Made by a program: the position numbers and the translations under genes. A stretch of DNA of 64,000 nt from Halodesulfovibrio sp. MK-HDV (GTDB lineage: Bacteria; Desulfobacterota; Desulfovibrionia; Desulfovibrionales; Desulfovibrionaceae): assembly GCF_009914765.1 (NCBI RefSeq), contig NZ_WYDS01000015.1:1-64000 (forward strand), written 5' to 3'. Shown in pieces: positions 54,157 to 63,594 of the stretch. The first letter of the stretch is position 1, and each line of letters starts with the position of its first letter. The notes under the pieces were generated by a model that saw only the letters and a program-made list of their open reading frames with translations, had not been told where the DNA came from and did not search any database.

Positions 54157-55893
54157 ATGAATGCAACTCCTGTAAGCTGCCTTGCGACTTTGTCGGAAGA
54201 TAGACGAGAAGATTTTTGGGCGTCATTGGCGCTACGGTACACTGCTGGCATCGGATTTAGAACCGCCAAGCGGCTTCTGGCTGAGTATGGTTCTGCCAAT
54301 GCCGCCATGAAAGATATTAAAGGCTGGTCTGCGCGGGCTTCCATTTCCGCAAAGGTTGTGCAGGCTGTGCTTAGTAACCAGTGGCGGGAGCAGGCACGAA
54401 AAGAGTGGGAGAATGCCGCGCAGGTTGCTTGCGAGGTGCTGCTGTGGTCTGACCCGACGTATCCTGACCTGTTGCGCGAAATCCCCGACCCACCACTATT
54501 TCTGTACTATAAGGGCGATGTTTCGTTGCTGACGAATCCGTCTATCGGGGTTGTTGGCTCCAGACGCTGTTCTAAAGACGGAATACGCACCACGGAGATG
54601 CTGAGCCGGACATTGTCTGCCTCCGGTGTGACAACTGTTTCCGGTCTTGCACGCGGTATTGATTCCGTTGCTCATGCCCATGCTCTTGCAGGATGGGGAA
54701 GCACGATTGCTGTACTTGGTACTGGCATCTCGCATGTGTACCCGCCGGAAAACAGAGACTTATTTTTTGATGTTGCAGATCGCGGCATTATCGTTACGGA
54801 ATTTCCTCCCAATATGCCTCCGGAAGGGCGCAATTTTCCTCTACGAAATCGTATCATCAGTGGCCTGTCTCTTGGTGTGCTCGTTATCGAAGCAGTACCT
54901 AAAAGTGGCAGCCTTATTACTGCACGCCATGCTCTGGAGCAAGGGCGCGAAGTTTTTGCTGTGCCGGGGCGTATGCAGGCGCGTTCTTCATCAGGATGTC
55001 ATGATCTTATCCGTCAGGGTGCAACCGCTGTGTTCTCTTGCGACGATATTCTTGTATCTATCGCCCCGTTGCTCGGAATTTCGCTTGATAACTTCACCAG
55101 AACAGGGAATATCTCAACCTCAGTTTCTTCTGCGCAACCTTCTGTTGTAGCTCCGATGCCGGATCTCCCAGAATCGGAGGCTGCTGATGTTGTATGTGTA
55201 GGAGTCGAACCTCATCAACTTGATGAATCCCATGACACTGAAGAAGCTACTAAGCCTGAACAACCTACTAAAGTTGAAGGACTTTCTAAGCCTGAAAAAA
55301 TTGCTAAATCTGAAGAAACTTTTAAGCCTGAAGAAATTATTAAGCTTGAAGAAACGGCCACACCCGAAGAAACTGTCAAAGTAGAAGTTGTCAAACTAGA
55401 AGAATCTGCTCAGCCAGCCGAATCTATTTTTGCTGAACCAGATTCCGTCGAGCCTGACCACAACGAACGAGCAGTTGAGCGTGAGCTAAGCATAGAAGAG
55501 CAGCTTCAAGCGATCCCAGAAGTTATTGAGATTCCTTTGTCAGTGCCTGTTGCAAGTGATGAACCTGCAATAACGGACGTGGCTTCAGACGGATCGAATG
55601 CTAGCAACGAGAATGCTCATTCTGTTTTGAATTCCGAAGATGATGTAGTGCTTCCTAAGGCTAAGCTTTGGGTGCATTCCGACATTCTACCGTTAGAAGA
55701 AAAAGTTATTGATCCAGATGCGCCGCTCGATGATCGAATAATTTTACTACTCACAGGCGAAGAGTCTGTGCATATAGATGTGCTCAGCAGAATGCTCAGC
55801 GTTCCTGCATCGCAGATCAGCACCGCATTACTGATGCTCGAAGTGGCAGGGATAGTGCGGCAGGTTCCGGGAATGAAGTACGCAAAAGTTTAG
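54157..55893 (+). CDS. dprA: DNA-processing protein DprA with a long charged linker
   Basis: Loads RecA on incoming single-stranded DNA. The 578-residue protein is about 200 residues longer than usual. N-terminal helical domain (about 10-70), Rossmann DNA-binding core (about 100-310; GVVGSRRCSKDG, GLARGIDSVAHAHAL, PPEGRNFPLRNRIISGLS, GSLITARHALEQGR), then an acidic, Glu/Pro/Lys-rich linker with tandem repeats (about 320-510), and a C-terminal winged helix (about 515-578; ILLLTGEESVHIDVLSRML). No ribosome site is visible, so coupling to cpoB is likely. xerC follows 130 bp later. Confidence 0.92.
   Translation: MNATPVSCLATLSEDRREDFWASLALRYTAGIGFRTAKRLLAEYGSANAAMKDIKGWSARASISAKVVQAVLSNQWREQARKEWENAAQVACEVLLWSDPTYPDLLREIPDPPLFLYYKGDVSLLTNPSIGVVGSRRCSKDGIRTTEMLSRTLSASGVTTVSGLARGIDSVAHAHALAGWGSTIAVLGTGISHVYPPENRDLFFDVADRGIIVTEFPPNMPPEGRNFPLRNRIISGLSLGVLVIEAVPKSGSLITARHALEQGREVFAVPGRMQARSSSGCHDLIRQGATAVFSCDDILVSIAPLLGISLDNFTRTGNISTSVSSAQPSVVAPMPDLPESEAADVVCVGVEPHQLDESHDTEEATKPEQPTKVEGLSKPEKIAKSEETFKPEEIIKLEETATPEETVKVEVVKLEESAQPAESIFAEPDSVEPDHNERAVERELSIEEQLQAIPEVIEIPLSVPVASDEPAITDVASDGSNASNENAHSVLNSEDDVVLPKAKLWVHSDILPLEEKVIDPDAPLDDRIILLLTGEESVHIDVLSRMLSVPASQISTALLMLEVAGIVRQVPGMKYAKV
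55240..55420 (+). repeat. imperfect tandem repeat inside dprA
   Basis: Codes for repeating units of about 5-10 residues of the kind K-PE-x-x-K-x-E-E (KPEKIAKSEETFKPEEII, then KLEETATPEETVKVE). The DNA units share AAGCCTGAAGAA-like cores. Such tracts can change length by slippage. Confidence 0.7.
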
Positions 55894-56025
55894 CGAGCAT
55901 CCGGTGCGGCACGTCAGCATTCTTCAGGCGCCAATTTTCTATTGTTGACGGCTGTTGACCGTCTTTCACAGCCTTTTGTTTTTATAAAAAGACGTTGCGA
56001 CATCCCAGATTAGATGGAGAAGATC

Positions 56026-56994
56026 ATGTTTGCGGACGATACGTTTGATGGTGAATTACCCGACCTGCCTGATATGGCGGAAATGTACATAGGGCACTTG
56101 AGTATTGAAAAAGGATATTCAGGTGCGACTATCGAAGCGTACGCACGGGATTTGTTCCAGTTTGAAACGTACCTGCATCGAACACAACACACGCTTGATA
56201 CGCCAGAAAAAATTGGACGCGAGCATATCCGTGGTTTTTTAGCAGAGCTGCATCGTGTGCAAATTGGCAAAACTTCCATGGGACGCAAACTTTCTGCGCT
56301 ACGTGGATTTTTTAGATATATGGCAAAGCGTAAGCTTATCGAAAATATTCCAACAGAGGGCGTTCGCAATCCCAAAGCACCGCAAAAACATCCGATAGCT
56401 CTCAATGTTGATCAAACTTTTGAAGTGCTGAATAAAAAGAAGCAAGTAGCAGCAGAATCCACCCGTAAGCGCGCCTATGGCGAAGAGCAATTGTTACGCG
56501 ATCTCGCATTAGCTGAACTTCTTTATGGTTCGGGATTACGTATTTCCGAAGCGCTGCGACTCGATCTTTACGATATCAACGTGAATTCAGGCATAGTGCG
56601 AGTGACAGGCAAAGGCGAAAAAGATCGCGTTGTGCCTCTTTCAGACACTGCAAAAGATGCCATGAACGCATGGATTTCTGTCCGGAGTAACCTCGACGGA
56701 ACTGGGCAGGAGCCTGCGTTGTTTCTCGGTGCTCGCGGCGGCAGACTCAACCGTCGTCAGGCAGCACGGCTTATAGAAGACCTCTGCAAGCGTGTAGGTC
56801 TACCGCAAGCCGTTTCGCCGCACAGTTTACGCCATTCTTTCGCAACGCATCTACTCGAAGCAGGAGCCGACATGCGCAGTGTTCAAGAGTTACTCGGACA
56901 CGCACGGCTCACCACAACGCAGCGCTACACGCATCTTACCATCGCCAAGCTCGTTGAAGTTTACGACAAAGCACATCCTGGTGGGAAAGAGTAA
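56026..56994 (+). CDS. tyrosine recombinase XerC/XerD-like
   Basis: A 322-residue recombinase that resolves chromosome dimers at dif. SAM-like N-terminal domain (about 15-105) and catalytic domain with Arg172 (GSGLRISEAL), Lys196 (TGKGEKDR), His266-x-x-Arg269 (HSLRHSFATHL), His292 (LGHARLTTTQ) and nucleophile Tyr301, all present. GGAG lies before ATG 56026; an ATG four codons earlier contains that site. The dprA-xer order is common in this group, which argues for a housekeeping Xer protein rather than an integrase. Confidence 0.9.
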   Translation: MFADDTFDGELPDLPDMAEMYIGHLSIEKGYSGATIEAYARDLFQFETYLHRTQHTLDTPEKIGREHIRGFLAELHRVQIGKTSMGRKLSALRGFFRYMAKRKLIENIPTEGVRNPKAPQKHPIALNVDQTFEVLNKKKQVAAESTRKRAYGEEQLLRDLALAELLYGSGLRISEALRLDLYDINVNSGIVRVTGKGEKDRVVPLSDTAKDAMNAWISVRSNLDGTGQEPALFLGARGGRLNRRQAARLIEDLCKRVGLPQAVSPHSLRHSFATHLLEAGADMRSVQELLGHARLTTTQRYTHLTIAKLVEVYDKAHPGGKE

Positions 56995-57010
56995 GTAATA
57001 TTTACCTTTT

Positions 57011-57175
57011 TTATACCTCTGGCGACGCTTATCAGGGGGATGCCTCTGGCAAGTCTCCGACGGCTCTCCGAGGGGCAAGGGCGCTGCCCTGCACCCGCAA
57101 GGGGGACGCCCCCTTGACCGCGATTTTTATTGCGAGTGGCTTTTGTCAAAGATATTTTCACGCGGCTTAAAACCA
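57011..57175 (+). repeat. dispersed intergenic repeat, copy 3
   Basis: Starts TACCTCTGGCGACGCTTATC, has TGCCTCTGGCAAGTCTCCGACGG and a GC-rich middle with nested stems (GGGCAAGGGCGCTGCCCTG, then AAGGGGGACGCCCCCTT), and ends CACGCGGCTTAAAACC. It shares the ends of copies 1 and 2 but has a different middle. Confidence 0.75.
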
Positions 57176-57194
57176 CTGACTTGAATAATGAGAT

Positions 57195-57228
57195 AAAGGG
57201 TTATCCTTCATTTGAAGGATAACCCTTT
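57195..57228 (+). terminator. terminator between repeat copies 3 and 4
   Basis: A perfect 16-bp stem (AAAGGGTTATCCTTCA with complement) and a T-run. The likely transcription end for the xer gene. Confidence 0.85.
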
Positions 57229-57246
57229 TTTAGTTTCTGAAAGGTA

Positions 57247-57409
57247 ATGGCGCATAAGCCGCGATGTAGCCATAAGAAACGTGCTGGCCTCGTAGATAAA
57301 AGTTTTAGGAGAGTCCAGAGAAGCCCTTTTACAAAAGGGTTCTCTGGCCGCCGGAGGCTCGTCGAAGACCCGCCGGAGGCATATAAAAACTCAAGCGCCG
57401 CAGGCACAA
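57247..57409 (-). repeat. dispersed intergenic repeat, copy 4, inverted to copy 3
   Basis: Read on the minus strand it starts TGCCTGCGGCGCTTGAG, has TATGCCTCCGGCGGGTCTTCGACG, a stem AGAGAACCCTTTTG with its complement, AAACTTTTATCTACGAGGCCAGCACG, and ends ATCGCGGCTTATGCGCC. The AACTTTTAT-GCGAG-GCTTATGCC end is shared with copy 2. Confidence 0.75.
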
Positions 57410-57415
57410 TAAAAG

Positions 57416-57444
57416 AAAAGCCCGTCACAACGTGACGGGCTTTT
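57416..57444 (-). terminator. terminator of the radical SAM gene
   Basis: A perfect 13-bp stem (AAAAGCCCGTCAC with complement), 3-nt loop. It lies 33 bp past the stop. Confidence 0.85.
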
Positions 57445-57476
57445 CTTCTTCTATTAACTTATTTTCGACCAGCTGC

Positions 57477-60052
57477 TTAAGGCATGTGCTGATCGAGCTT
57501 GGTCATTTTGAAATCAAGGATGTCGAAACCTGGTGTGATGGCTTTAACGATGTTGACTGGCGACACGTAGTTGGTTGTCCAGTCGAGGGTGATGGTGATG
57601 TTGTCTTCGTTGAAGATAACTTTTGCGAACACAGGACGTACATCCATGGTGCGGTCACCTTTTTTAGTAGGGCGCGTCCACATGATGGATTCTTCTTCGA
57701 GCATATCTTTGAATGCCTGAATAAAATCGTCTTTGCGTGCTTCGTCGCCTACGTATTCAACACTGAATGTCTCTGCATATGGCTGCGCTTGTTTTTTGGA
57801 CAAGGTGAGCTTTTCTACGGCAACTGGGTACATGCCGGTAGGTAACGCAGGGATGAGCTTTTTGAATACTTCTTCTGGTGTGAATGGCTCACGAATGAAG
57901 ATGTTCACCCATTCTTTTTTGCTTGTTACGCCGATTGGCAGCGCGCGGCCGAAAGAAATGAGCGGCAGCGGGTGGAAGCCCTGAGAGAAGGTGAGCGGAA
58001 GCTCTACGCGCCGGAAGATACGCTCAAAGATGGATTGTAGTTCCAACTGTGAGAGGAAGATGGATGCGCCTTCTTTGCTGTACCAGATGCGCAGATGCGC
58101 AGCTTTAATAGTGAGGTGCTCTGCAAGCTTTGGCGGCTTGTTGGAGACTTCGGACTTGATGACAATTCGGCCTTTTTCGTCCAGCTCAAGCTCGTGTGCT
58201 TCCTGATCCCGTGCGTCGTTGTTGAGAATGTTCTGGTATTTTGTGTCTTCGGTAAGACGTTCCAGCTCGGATTCTAGTGCGCCTTTGTCACAGGCGCCAC
58301 ATGCACGGCATGCACCGTATCGACAGTCGTCAGTAATTTTTTCTTCTTTCGCGCGTTTGAGTTCGCGAAGGAGGAATTCTTTATTCACACCGTTGTTGAG
58401 ATGATCCCACGGGAGAGCTGCTTCGGTGTCGCGACCGCCTGTGTATTCTTCAATGGTGAGCCCGTGTTCTTCGAGTGCTTCGAGGTACGGATCAACGGAG
58501 AAATGCTCCATCCAGCTGCTGAATACAGCACCTTTGGCGTAGGCGGTTTCCACAACGTTGGCGAGACGACGATCACCACGGGAGAAGATGCCTTCGAGAA
58601 GACTGGATTCTGGCTCATGCCAGCGCATACGCATATTTTTTTCTTTCTTGAACTGGTCGCGAAGATAGAAAATGCGGCTGCGTATTTCTTCGTAAGAAAT
58701 TTGCGGTTCCCACTGGAACGGAGTGTTCGGCTTTGGAACAAATGGAGAGATACCTGCGGTTACCTGCATTTTTCTGCCAGCTGCGCTGCGTACTTTGCGG
58801 CAAAGCTCTACAATTTCATCAAGGTCTTCGTAGGTCTCAGTAGGCAAGCCGATCATAAAGTACAGTTTAACCTGCTGCCAGCCGTGCTGCCAGAGCTTAC
58901 GTACGTGGGTGATGATGGCTTCTTCTGTGATGCCTTTGTTGATTACGTCGCGAAGACGTTGGCTGCCTGCTTCCGGTGCAAGGGTTGCACCTGTGCGGCG
59001 GATGGAAGCCATTTTTTCCATGATGTCATCATCGATGGAGCCAACGCGTAATGAAGGCAATGATACGGAAACTTGTTCCTGTGTACAGCGATCTACGGTG
59101 TTCATAAACAGCTCTTTAAGAGCGGAGAAGTCACCGGTGGATAAAGAGAGGAAAGAAAGATCGTCGTAGCCTGTTGTTGTGAGGCTTTCCTGTACGATTT
59201 TTTCCACGTTCGGTACGGACCGTTCACGCGCAGGGCGGTAGGTCATACCTGCCTGACAGAAACGACAGCCGCGGGTACAACCGCGTGCGATTTCCAACGC
59301 AAGACGGCTATGTACTGCGCCGAACGGGATCGGCTGGCTGGTAGGGAAAATGGCATCGTCCATTTCTGGTACAACTCGGCGAGTTGGGCGTGCGGTAATG
59401 TCTTCAGTCGGCACGAGCATGGCGCCTGCTTCTTTTTCTTCAAAGAAGGACGGTACGTATACACCCGGAATTTTCGCCGCACGAAGGAGAAATTCGTGTC
59501 GTGATGTGTTTTCTTTTTTACACTGCTCAAGAGTTTCGAGCAAATCTACCATCATGAACTCGCCTTCACCAAGAGTCATGAGATCCATGAATGGTGCAAG
59601 TGGTTCGGCAGATAAGGTGCAACCGCCGCCAGCATGATGATCGGTATGTCGAGTGTGTCGCCACGATCTGCTGTACGGAACGGAATATTGCTTAAGTCAA
59701 GCATGTACAGGATGTTTGTGTAGCAAAGCTCGTGAGTAACATGGAAGCCAACCATGTCGAGATCGCCAAGAGGTGTGTCGGATTCCAGCGTTGCAAGCGG
59801 TGTATTGTGGTCACGCAGAACCTGTGCGGTATCTACACACGGGGTGAAAACGCGTTCTGCCCACCAGTTTTCACGCTCGTTGAGAATTCCGTAAAGAATC
59901 TTTTGACCAAGGTATGACATACCCACTTCGTACATGTCTGGAAATGCAAGTGCGGTGTGGATGGAAATGTCTTTACCTTGTTTATGAACGGTTCCTTCTT
60001 CAATGCCGAGGTAACGGCTTGGTTTTGGAACCAATTGCAGCAATTCACGCAT
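57477..60052 (-). pseudogene. TIGR03960-type B12-binding/radical SAM protein with DUF2344 domain, frameshifted
   Basis: The first part (60052 to about 59625) is the cobalamin-binding-like N-terminus (GEGEFMM follows later; LAFPDMYEVGMSYLGQKILYGILN, PLGDLDMVGFHVTHELCYTNILYMLDL). The frame then breaks after IPIIMLA. Reading one base over gives GGCTLSAEPLAPFMDLMTLGEGE and the main part: radical SAM motif RGCTRGCRFCQAG, a C-terminal CRYGACRACGACDKG ferredoxin-like site and DUF2344 (from HLRIWYSKEGASIFLSQLELQ). A single missing C in the plus-strand tract at 59623-59630 explains the break. The domain set is near-universal in this group, so sequencing error is likely; otherwise the protein is split. 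Function unknown. Confidence 0.88.
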
Positions 60053-60156
60053 GGAATGTCCTTATTTTATACCTTTGGCAGGGTAACGGCGCTTGTATCT
60101 GCGACACATTCTCACATTCGTGATGTGTCGTAAAAAGTTATGTCGTGCAAAACAGG

Positions 60157-60184
60157 TAAGAGGCGACAAAAATGCCGCCTCTTA
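60157..60184 (-). terminator. terminator of the Sm-like protein gene
   Basis: A 9-bp stem TAAGAGGCG with its complement and 10-nt loop, 24 bp past the stop. The T-run is weak. Confidence 0.5.
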
Positions 60185-60207
60185 GAAACTGTTGTAAAAT
60201 AGCGTAA

Positions 60208-60561
60208 TTATTTTTTCAGAAGCTGGGAGATATCGGTAACGTTACCGCCTGCGCCACCCTGAAGGTCAAGATTGCCAAGGCCACCGGTGGAAACGGTAAG
60301 GTTAGAAGTAGCTTCGAGATATTTTGTTTTAAGATCTTCCGGACACTCTTTGTATTCGTAGATTACGTGTGCGGTAGAAATTTTAGCGTCGAAATCTTGC
60401 TCAAACGGATACCCGAAAGGCAGGAGCATCATCTGTACACCTTGCTGAGTTGGTACAGTCTGTAAAACAGCAACTTCGGTAAGCATGTTATCTTCAACGT
60501 TTGCTTTGCCAATGAGCATGTCGCCGCTCACCAATTTAACTAATTTAATTTCATAAGCCAT
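60208..60561 (-). CDS. small Sm-like-fold candidate protein
   Basis: A 117-residue protein. The stretch IKLVKLVSGDMLIGKANVEDNMLTEVAVLQ resembles the Sm1 motif (hydrophobic strand, G-D-x-L-x-G), with MMLLPFGYPFEQDFDAKIS as a later strand pair, then a Gly-rich tail (GGLGNLDLQGGAGGN). Start ATG 60561 has AAGGAG upstream; an earlier ATG at 60612 has none. Conserved-looking but of unknown function. Confidence 0.65.
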   Translation of the reverse strand: MAYEIKLVKLVSGDMLIGKANVEDNMLTEVAVLQTVPTQQGVQMMLLPFGYPFEQDFDAKISTAHVIYEYKECPEDLKTKYLEATSNLTVSTGGLGNLDLQGGAGGNVTDISQLLKK

Positions 60562-60632
60562 GTTCTGCTCCTTAAAGTAAGTTCCGGCTTTAGGTAGGTA
60601 TTCGTTCTGCAACTGTCAAGTTATTCAGTGTG

Positions 60633-61817
60633 CTAATCTTTTGATGGCGTAATGAATAGCGCGAGCATACTTGCGAAGGTAAGCGCGCTTAGTATTCCAA
60701 AACCAGCCTCAAAGGAGAACACGTCACCGCAGTATCCCAAAAAGTTCGGCATGATACCTGAGCCGATGAAGCCAATAAAGGGCATGGTAAATGCGAGAAC
60801 AAGTGATTGTTCTTCCGGTGGAAAGAAATCCGAAAAAACCTTGAAGATTACAGGGAATAGAATAGCTGGAAATAGTGGTTGTGCAATTATTGCCGCTGTG
60901 AGGAACGCACCCTGCATTGTTGCCATGAGCGCAAGGGATACCCCGCTTAAAAACAGTCCTGCGAAAAGTAGAGGTTTAATACCTGTTTTGCTGGACACAA
61001 AACCGGCAGAAAGCGCCATGACTGGTGTTGCGAGTCTTGATATGGCAAGCAGGTTGTTTGCTTCTGGGCTTGTCATATTCTGTTGATCAACCAAGAACAG
61101 TGGCAGCACATAATACGGTGCAATCTCTAGCGTAAGCCCGATGCCGGCAAGCACAAAGAAGATCCATGTGTTACGTCTGGTAATGATGCGCTTGAGGGTA
61201 GCAAAGCGTGGTGGGGCTCCATTGCCTGTGCCTCCTTTGCTGAAAAGCCCAAAGAAAATGGCAAGTAGCATTGCCGCTATGCCTACATACCGCATGGCAC
61301 CACGCCAGTCTGTGAACAGAAGCATGATTTCTACAATGAACGGTGCGGTAATGAATGCGAGATTGGGTGCTAATTCATGGATGGAGAATGCTTTGCTTAT
61401 ATCGTCTTTCTCAACAAGGGAGGCAAGTGTTGCCATGCCGGATGGAAAGTACAGTCCGGCAGAAAGTCCGAAAAACAATAAGCCTAGTTGCAGTTGCAGG
61501 TAGGTTGTCGTGAGCGATAGCAGGGCAAAGCTTGCACCGGAAAAAAATATAGATGCTGTAATGATGTGTTTGTGTGTGAAGTGGGTAGCAAGAAAGCCGT
61601 TCGCAAAAAGGCTAACGCTTAACCCAAGCGAGCGCACAACAAGTAAGCTGGTTGTCAGCGTGTAGGAGAAGTGAAATTCTTTTTGAATGGAAACAAGTAG
61701 AGGCGATAGGAGTGCCCGTTCCACACAATTAAAATAAAAAATGAGCGCAACAAGGCAAAGATAAGGAAATGCAGTGCGAAAAGGTAGCGCGTTGTGTTGT
61801 GGGCTAGTTGTAGACAT
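60633..61817 (-). CDS. MFS transporter
   Basis: Inner-membrane transporter of 394 residues with 12 predicted helices; the helix-5 region (LGLLFFGLSAGLYFPSGMATLASLV) is clear. It belongs to the broad CynX/NNP-like drug or metabolite branch. Substrate unknown. AAGAG precedes ATG 61817. It ends 20 bp before the upstream boundary of the Sm-like frame, on the same strand. Confidence 0.85.
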   Translation of the reverse strand: MSTTSPQHNALPFRTAFPYLCLVALIFYFNCVERALLSPLLVSIQKEFHFSYTLTTSLLVVRSLGLSVSLFANGFLATHFTHKHIITASIFFSGASFALLSLTTTYLQLQLGLLFFGLSAGLYFPSGMATLASLVEKDDISKAFSIHELAPNLAFITAPFIVEIMLLFTDWRGAMRYVGIAAMLLAIFFGLFSKGGTGNGAPPRFATLKRIITRRNTWIFFVLAGIGLTLEIAPYYVLPLFLVDQQNMTSPEANNLLAISRLATPVMALSAGFVSSKTGIKPLLFAGLFLSGVSLALMATMQGAFLTAAIIAQPLFPAILFPVIFKVFSDFFPPEEQSLVLAFTMPFIGFIGSGIMPNFLGYCGDVFSFEAGFGILSALTFASMLALFITPSKD

Positions 61818-61943
61818 GCATAGCTCTTGTTCGGAATGTAGAGGTACTATTGATGGCGGAATATTTTGAAGAAATTAAAGCGTATTATGAAGTTGTGAAA
61901 GAGCTGTATGCGGGTACTTGCTGATGGCATAATTTTTTTGAAA

Positions 61944-61987
61944 GGCGGCTGTGAAAATCTAGCTTTAGCAAGACTTACCCAGCCGCC
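61944..61987 (-). terminator. terminator of the DRTGG-domain gene
   Basis: Minus strand: GGCGGCTG paired with CAGCCGCC across a 28-nt loop that can fold further, followed by TTTC and a T-run. It lies 20 bp past the stop. Confidence 0.6.
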
Positions 61988-62006
61988 GGAGCAACAATCT
62001 AAAAAA

Positions 62007-63080
62007 TTATTTGTTAACCAGTCCCATACGTTCTTTGAGGTATTCGAAATCGATTGAGGAACTCACAAGCTGAGCACCCTGACGAATTTTAATAACATCG
62101 CGCAATTTGTGTCTGGAAAGAATTGTTTCCATCTTTTTTGCTACGGTATAGGTATCGTCGCGAACAACGACAATAGGGATATTCAGCACCTCTGAGCGGG
62201 TGAGAATAATATCGTTAGGGTAAAGGTTACCGGTGAGCACGAGGCACGGGCAGTTGCCTTCAAGGGCAACAAGCTGCACGTCGGAACGGTCACCACCTAC
62301 GATAACGGCGGAGTTTTTATTCTTTCTAAAGTGCGTCATGAAGTTTTCAACCTGCATGGTGCCGATGAGGAAGTTTTCAACAACTTTCCCAGACTTGGAC
62401 GGGCAGGAGATAACTTTACCGCCGAGGCGTTCTGCAAGGTCACTTACTTTGATCGCACCCATAAGCGGATCTTTTGGAATTACGCCGAGTACTTTAATGT
62501 CATTACGTTCTAGGAAAGGCTTAATGAGTCCATCCACTTCATTCATAAAGCTGGAAGGAATATCATTTAAGATAACACCTGCGAGGCTGTCCCCGAGAAC
62601 ATCTTTGAGCACGACAAGGTAGTCGTAGTTCAATTCTTTATCGAGTCGATCGATAACGATAATTTGCAGGCCGAGCGCTTTGGCAACGCGCATGCCATCA
62701 ATGTTGCAATAACGGCCAGAGTACATAGAGCCGGAGCCTGCAACAACCATGGCATCTTTGCCCTCTGAAAGTTGTTCATACCCGTGCTTAATTGATGGCA
62801 TAAGATCATCAAACTGCCCGCTGAAAGCACGAACTTTAAAGTCCTGTGTTACGACGACCGGACTGACAAACTGCGGCGGTGCATCTTGTCCAAGAATATC
62901 CTGAACAAAAAATGCATCCTGATCACCGAGTACTCCGTCACGTTCTTCCGGTACAGCGCCCACTGGTTTCATGTAACCTACATCAAACCCTTCTTTTTGA
63001 AGACGCAGACCAATGCCCATAACAACCATGTTTTTACCGGAATATCCGGATGTAGAGCCAATGTAAATTCCTGCAGCCAT
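62007..63080 (-). CDS. BioD-like P-loop protein with DRTGG domain
   Basis: A 357-residue cytoplasmic protein like the N-terminal half of long phosphotransacetylases. Residues 1-215 form a dethiobiotin-synthetase-like P-loop domain (IYIGSTSGYSGKNMVVMGIG with the GYSGKN loop). Residues about 220-345 form a DRTGG domain (FRKNKNSAVIVGGDRSDVQ, LVLTGNLYPNDIILTRS). The phosphate acetyltransferase domain is absent, so it is probably a sensor or regulator of acetyl-CoA metabolism. ATG 63080 has GGAGG upstream. Confidence 0.85.
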   Translation of the reverse strand: MAAGIYIGSTSGYSGKNMVVMGIGLRLQKEGFDVGYMKPVGAVPEERDGVLGDQDAFFVQDILGQDAPPQFVSPVVVTQDFKVRAFSGQFDDLMPSIKHGYEQLSEGKDAMVVAGSGSMYSGRYCNIDGMRVAKALGLQIIVIDRLDKELNYDYLVVLKDVLGDSLAGVILNDIPSSFMNEVDGLIKPFLERNDIKVLGVIPKDPLMGAIKVSDLAERLGGKVISCPSKSGKVVENFLIGTMQVENFMTHFRKNKNSAVIVGGDRSDVQLVALEGNCPCLVLTGNLYPNDIILTRSEVLNIPIVVVRDDTYTVAKKMETILSRHKLRDVIKIRQGAQLVSSSIDFEYLKERMGLVNK

Positions 63081-63594
63081 TGCGTCCTCCTGTCAAAAAA
63101 CTATATAACCGTACTGCGTTACGTATGCACAGTTGAGCAGAAAATGCTAACACAGATGTCGGAACAATATCATAAAAAGTAGTCAGCCGTGAATAGACGA
63201 CGGACTAAAAAAGTATAATAAAACAGATAAAGCAGTTTGAGCTAAAATGCGAGTTACACTTTGCCGTATTATAACAGAGAAAATCAAGGAAGATATTCAC
63301 TGTTTTTTGGTTCAGGATGCCCAACGAGCCATCTGTTCGTATATCTAATTGAGTGTATGTTACGAATGTGTAGTGTATGTTGCACAAATGCAATGTTTAT
63401 TACATAGTTTTGGACATAATTGATAGAAAAATAGCATCTGTATTTACATACGGACAAAAAAAAGATAACCGCCAATGCAAACTTATACGATCACCGTATG
63501 CTGTTGATAAGAATTGTGTAGAAAAGGCAGCTATTTTCTTTTTTACCCAGGCATTTATTAGCAGAAAAGCACCGTTGTGTGCGAGAAGGATAGT
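63081..63594. other. intergenic region upstream of rnc
   Basis: About 500 bp of AT-rich spacer between divergent genes, presumably with both promoters. Frames in it lack ribosome sites. No structured RNA recognised. Confidence 0.4.

Noticed and set aside
56026-57409. Tyrosine recombinase plus inverted repeats as an integrative element
   Set aside because: The recombinase has Xer features, sits after dprA and cpoB as in related genomes, and the same repeats occur by the RRM gene without a recombinase.
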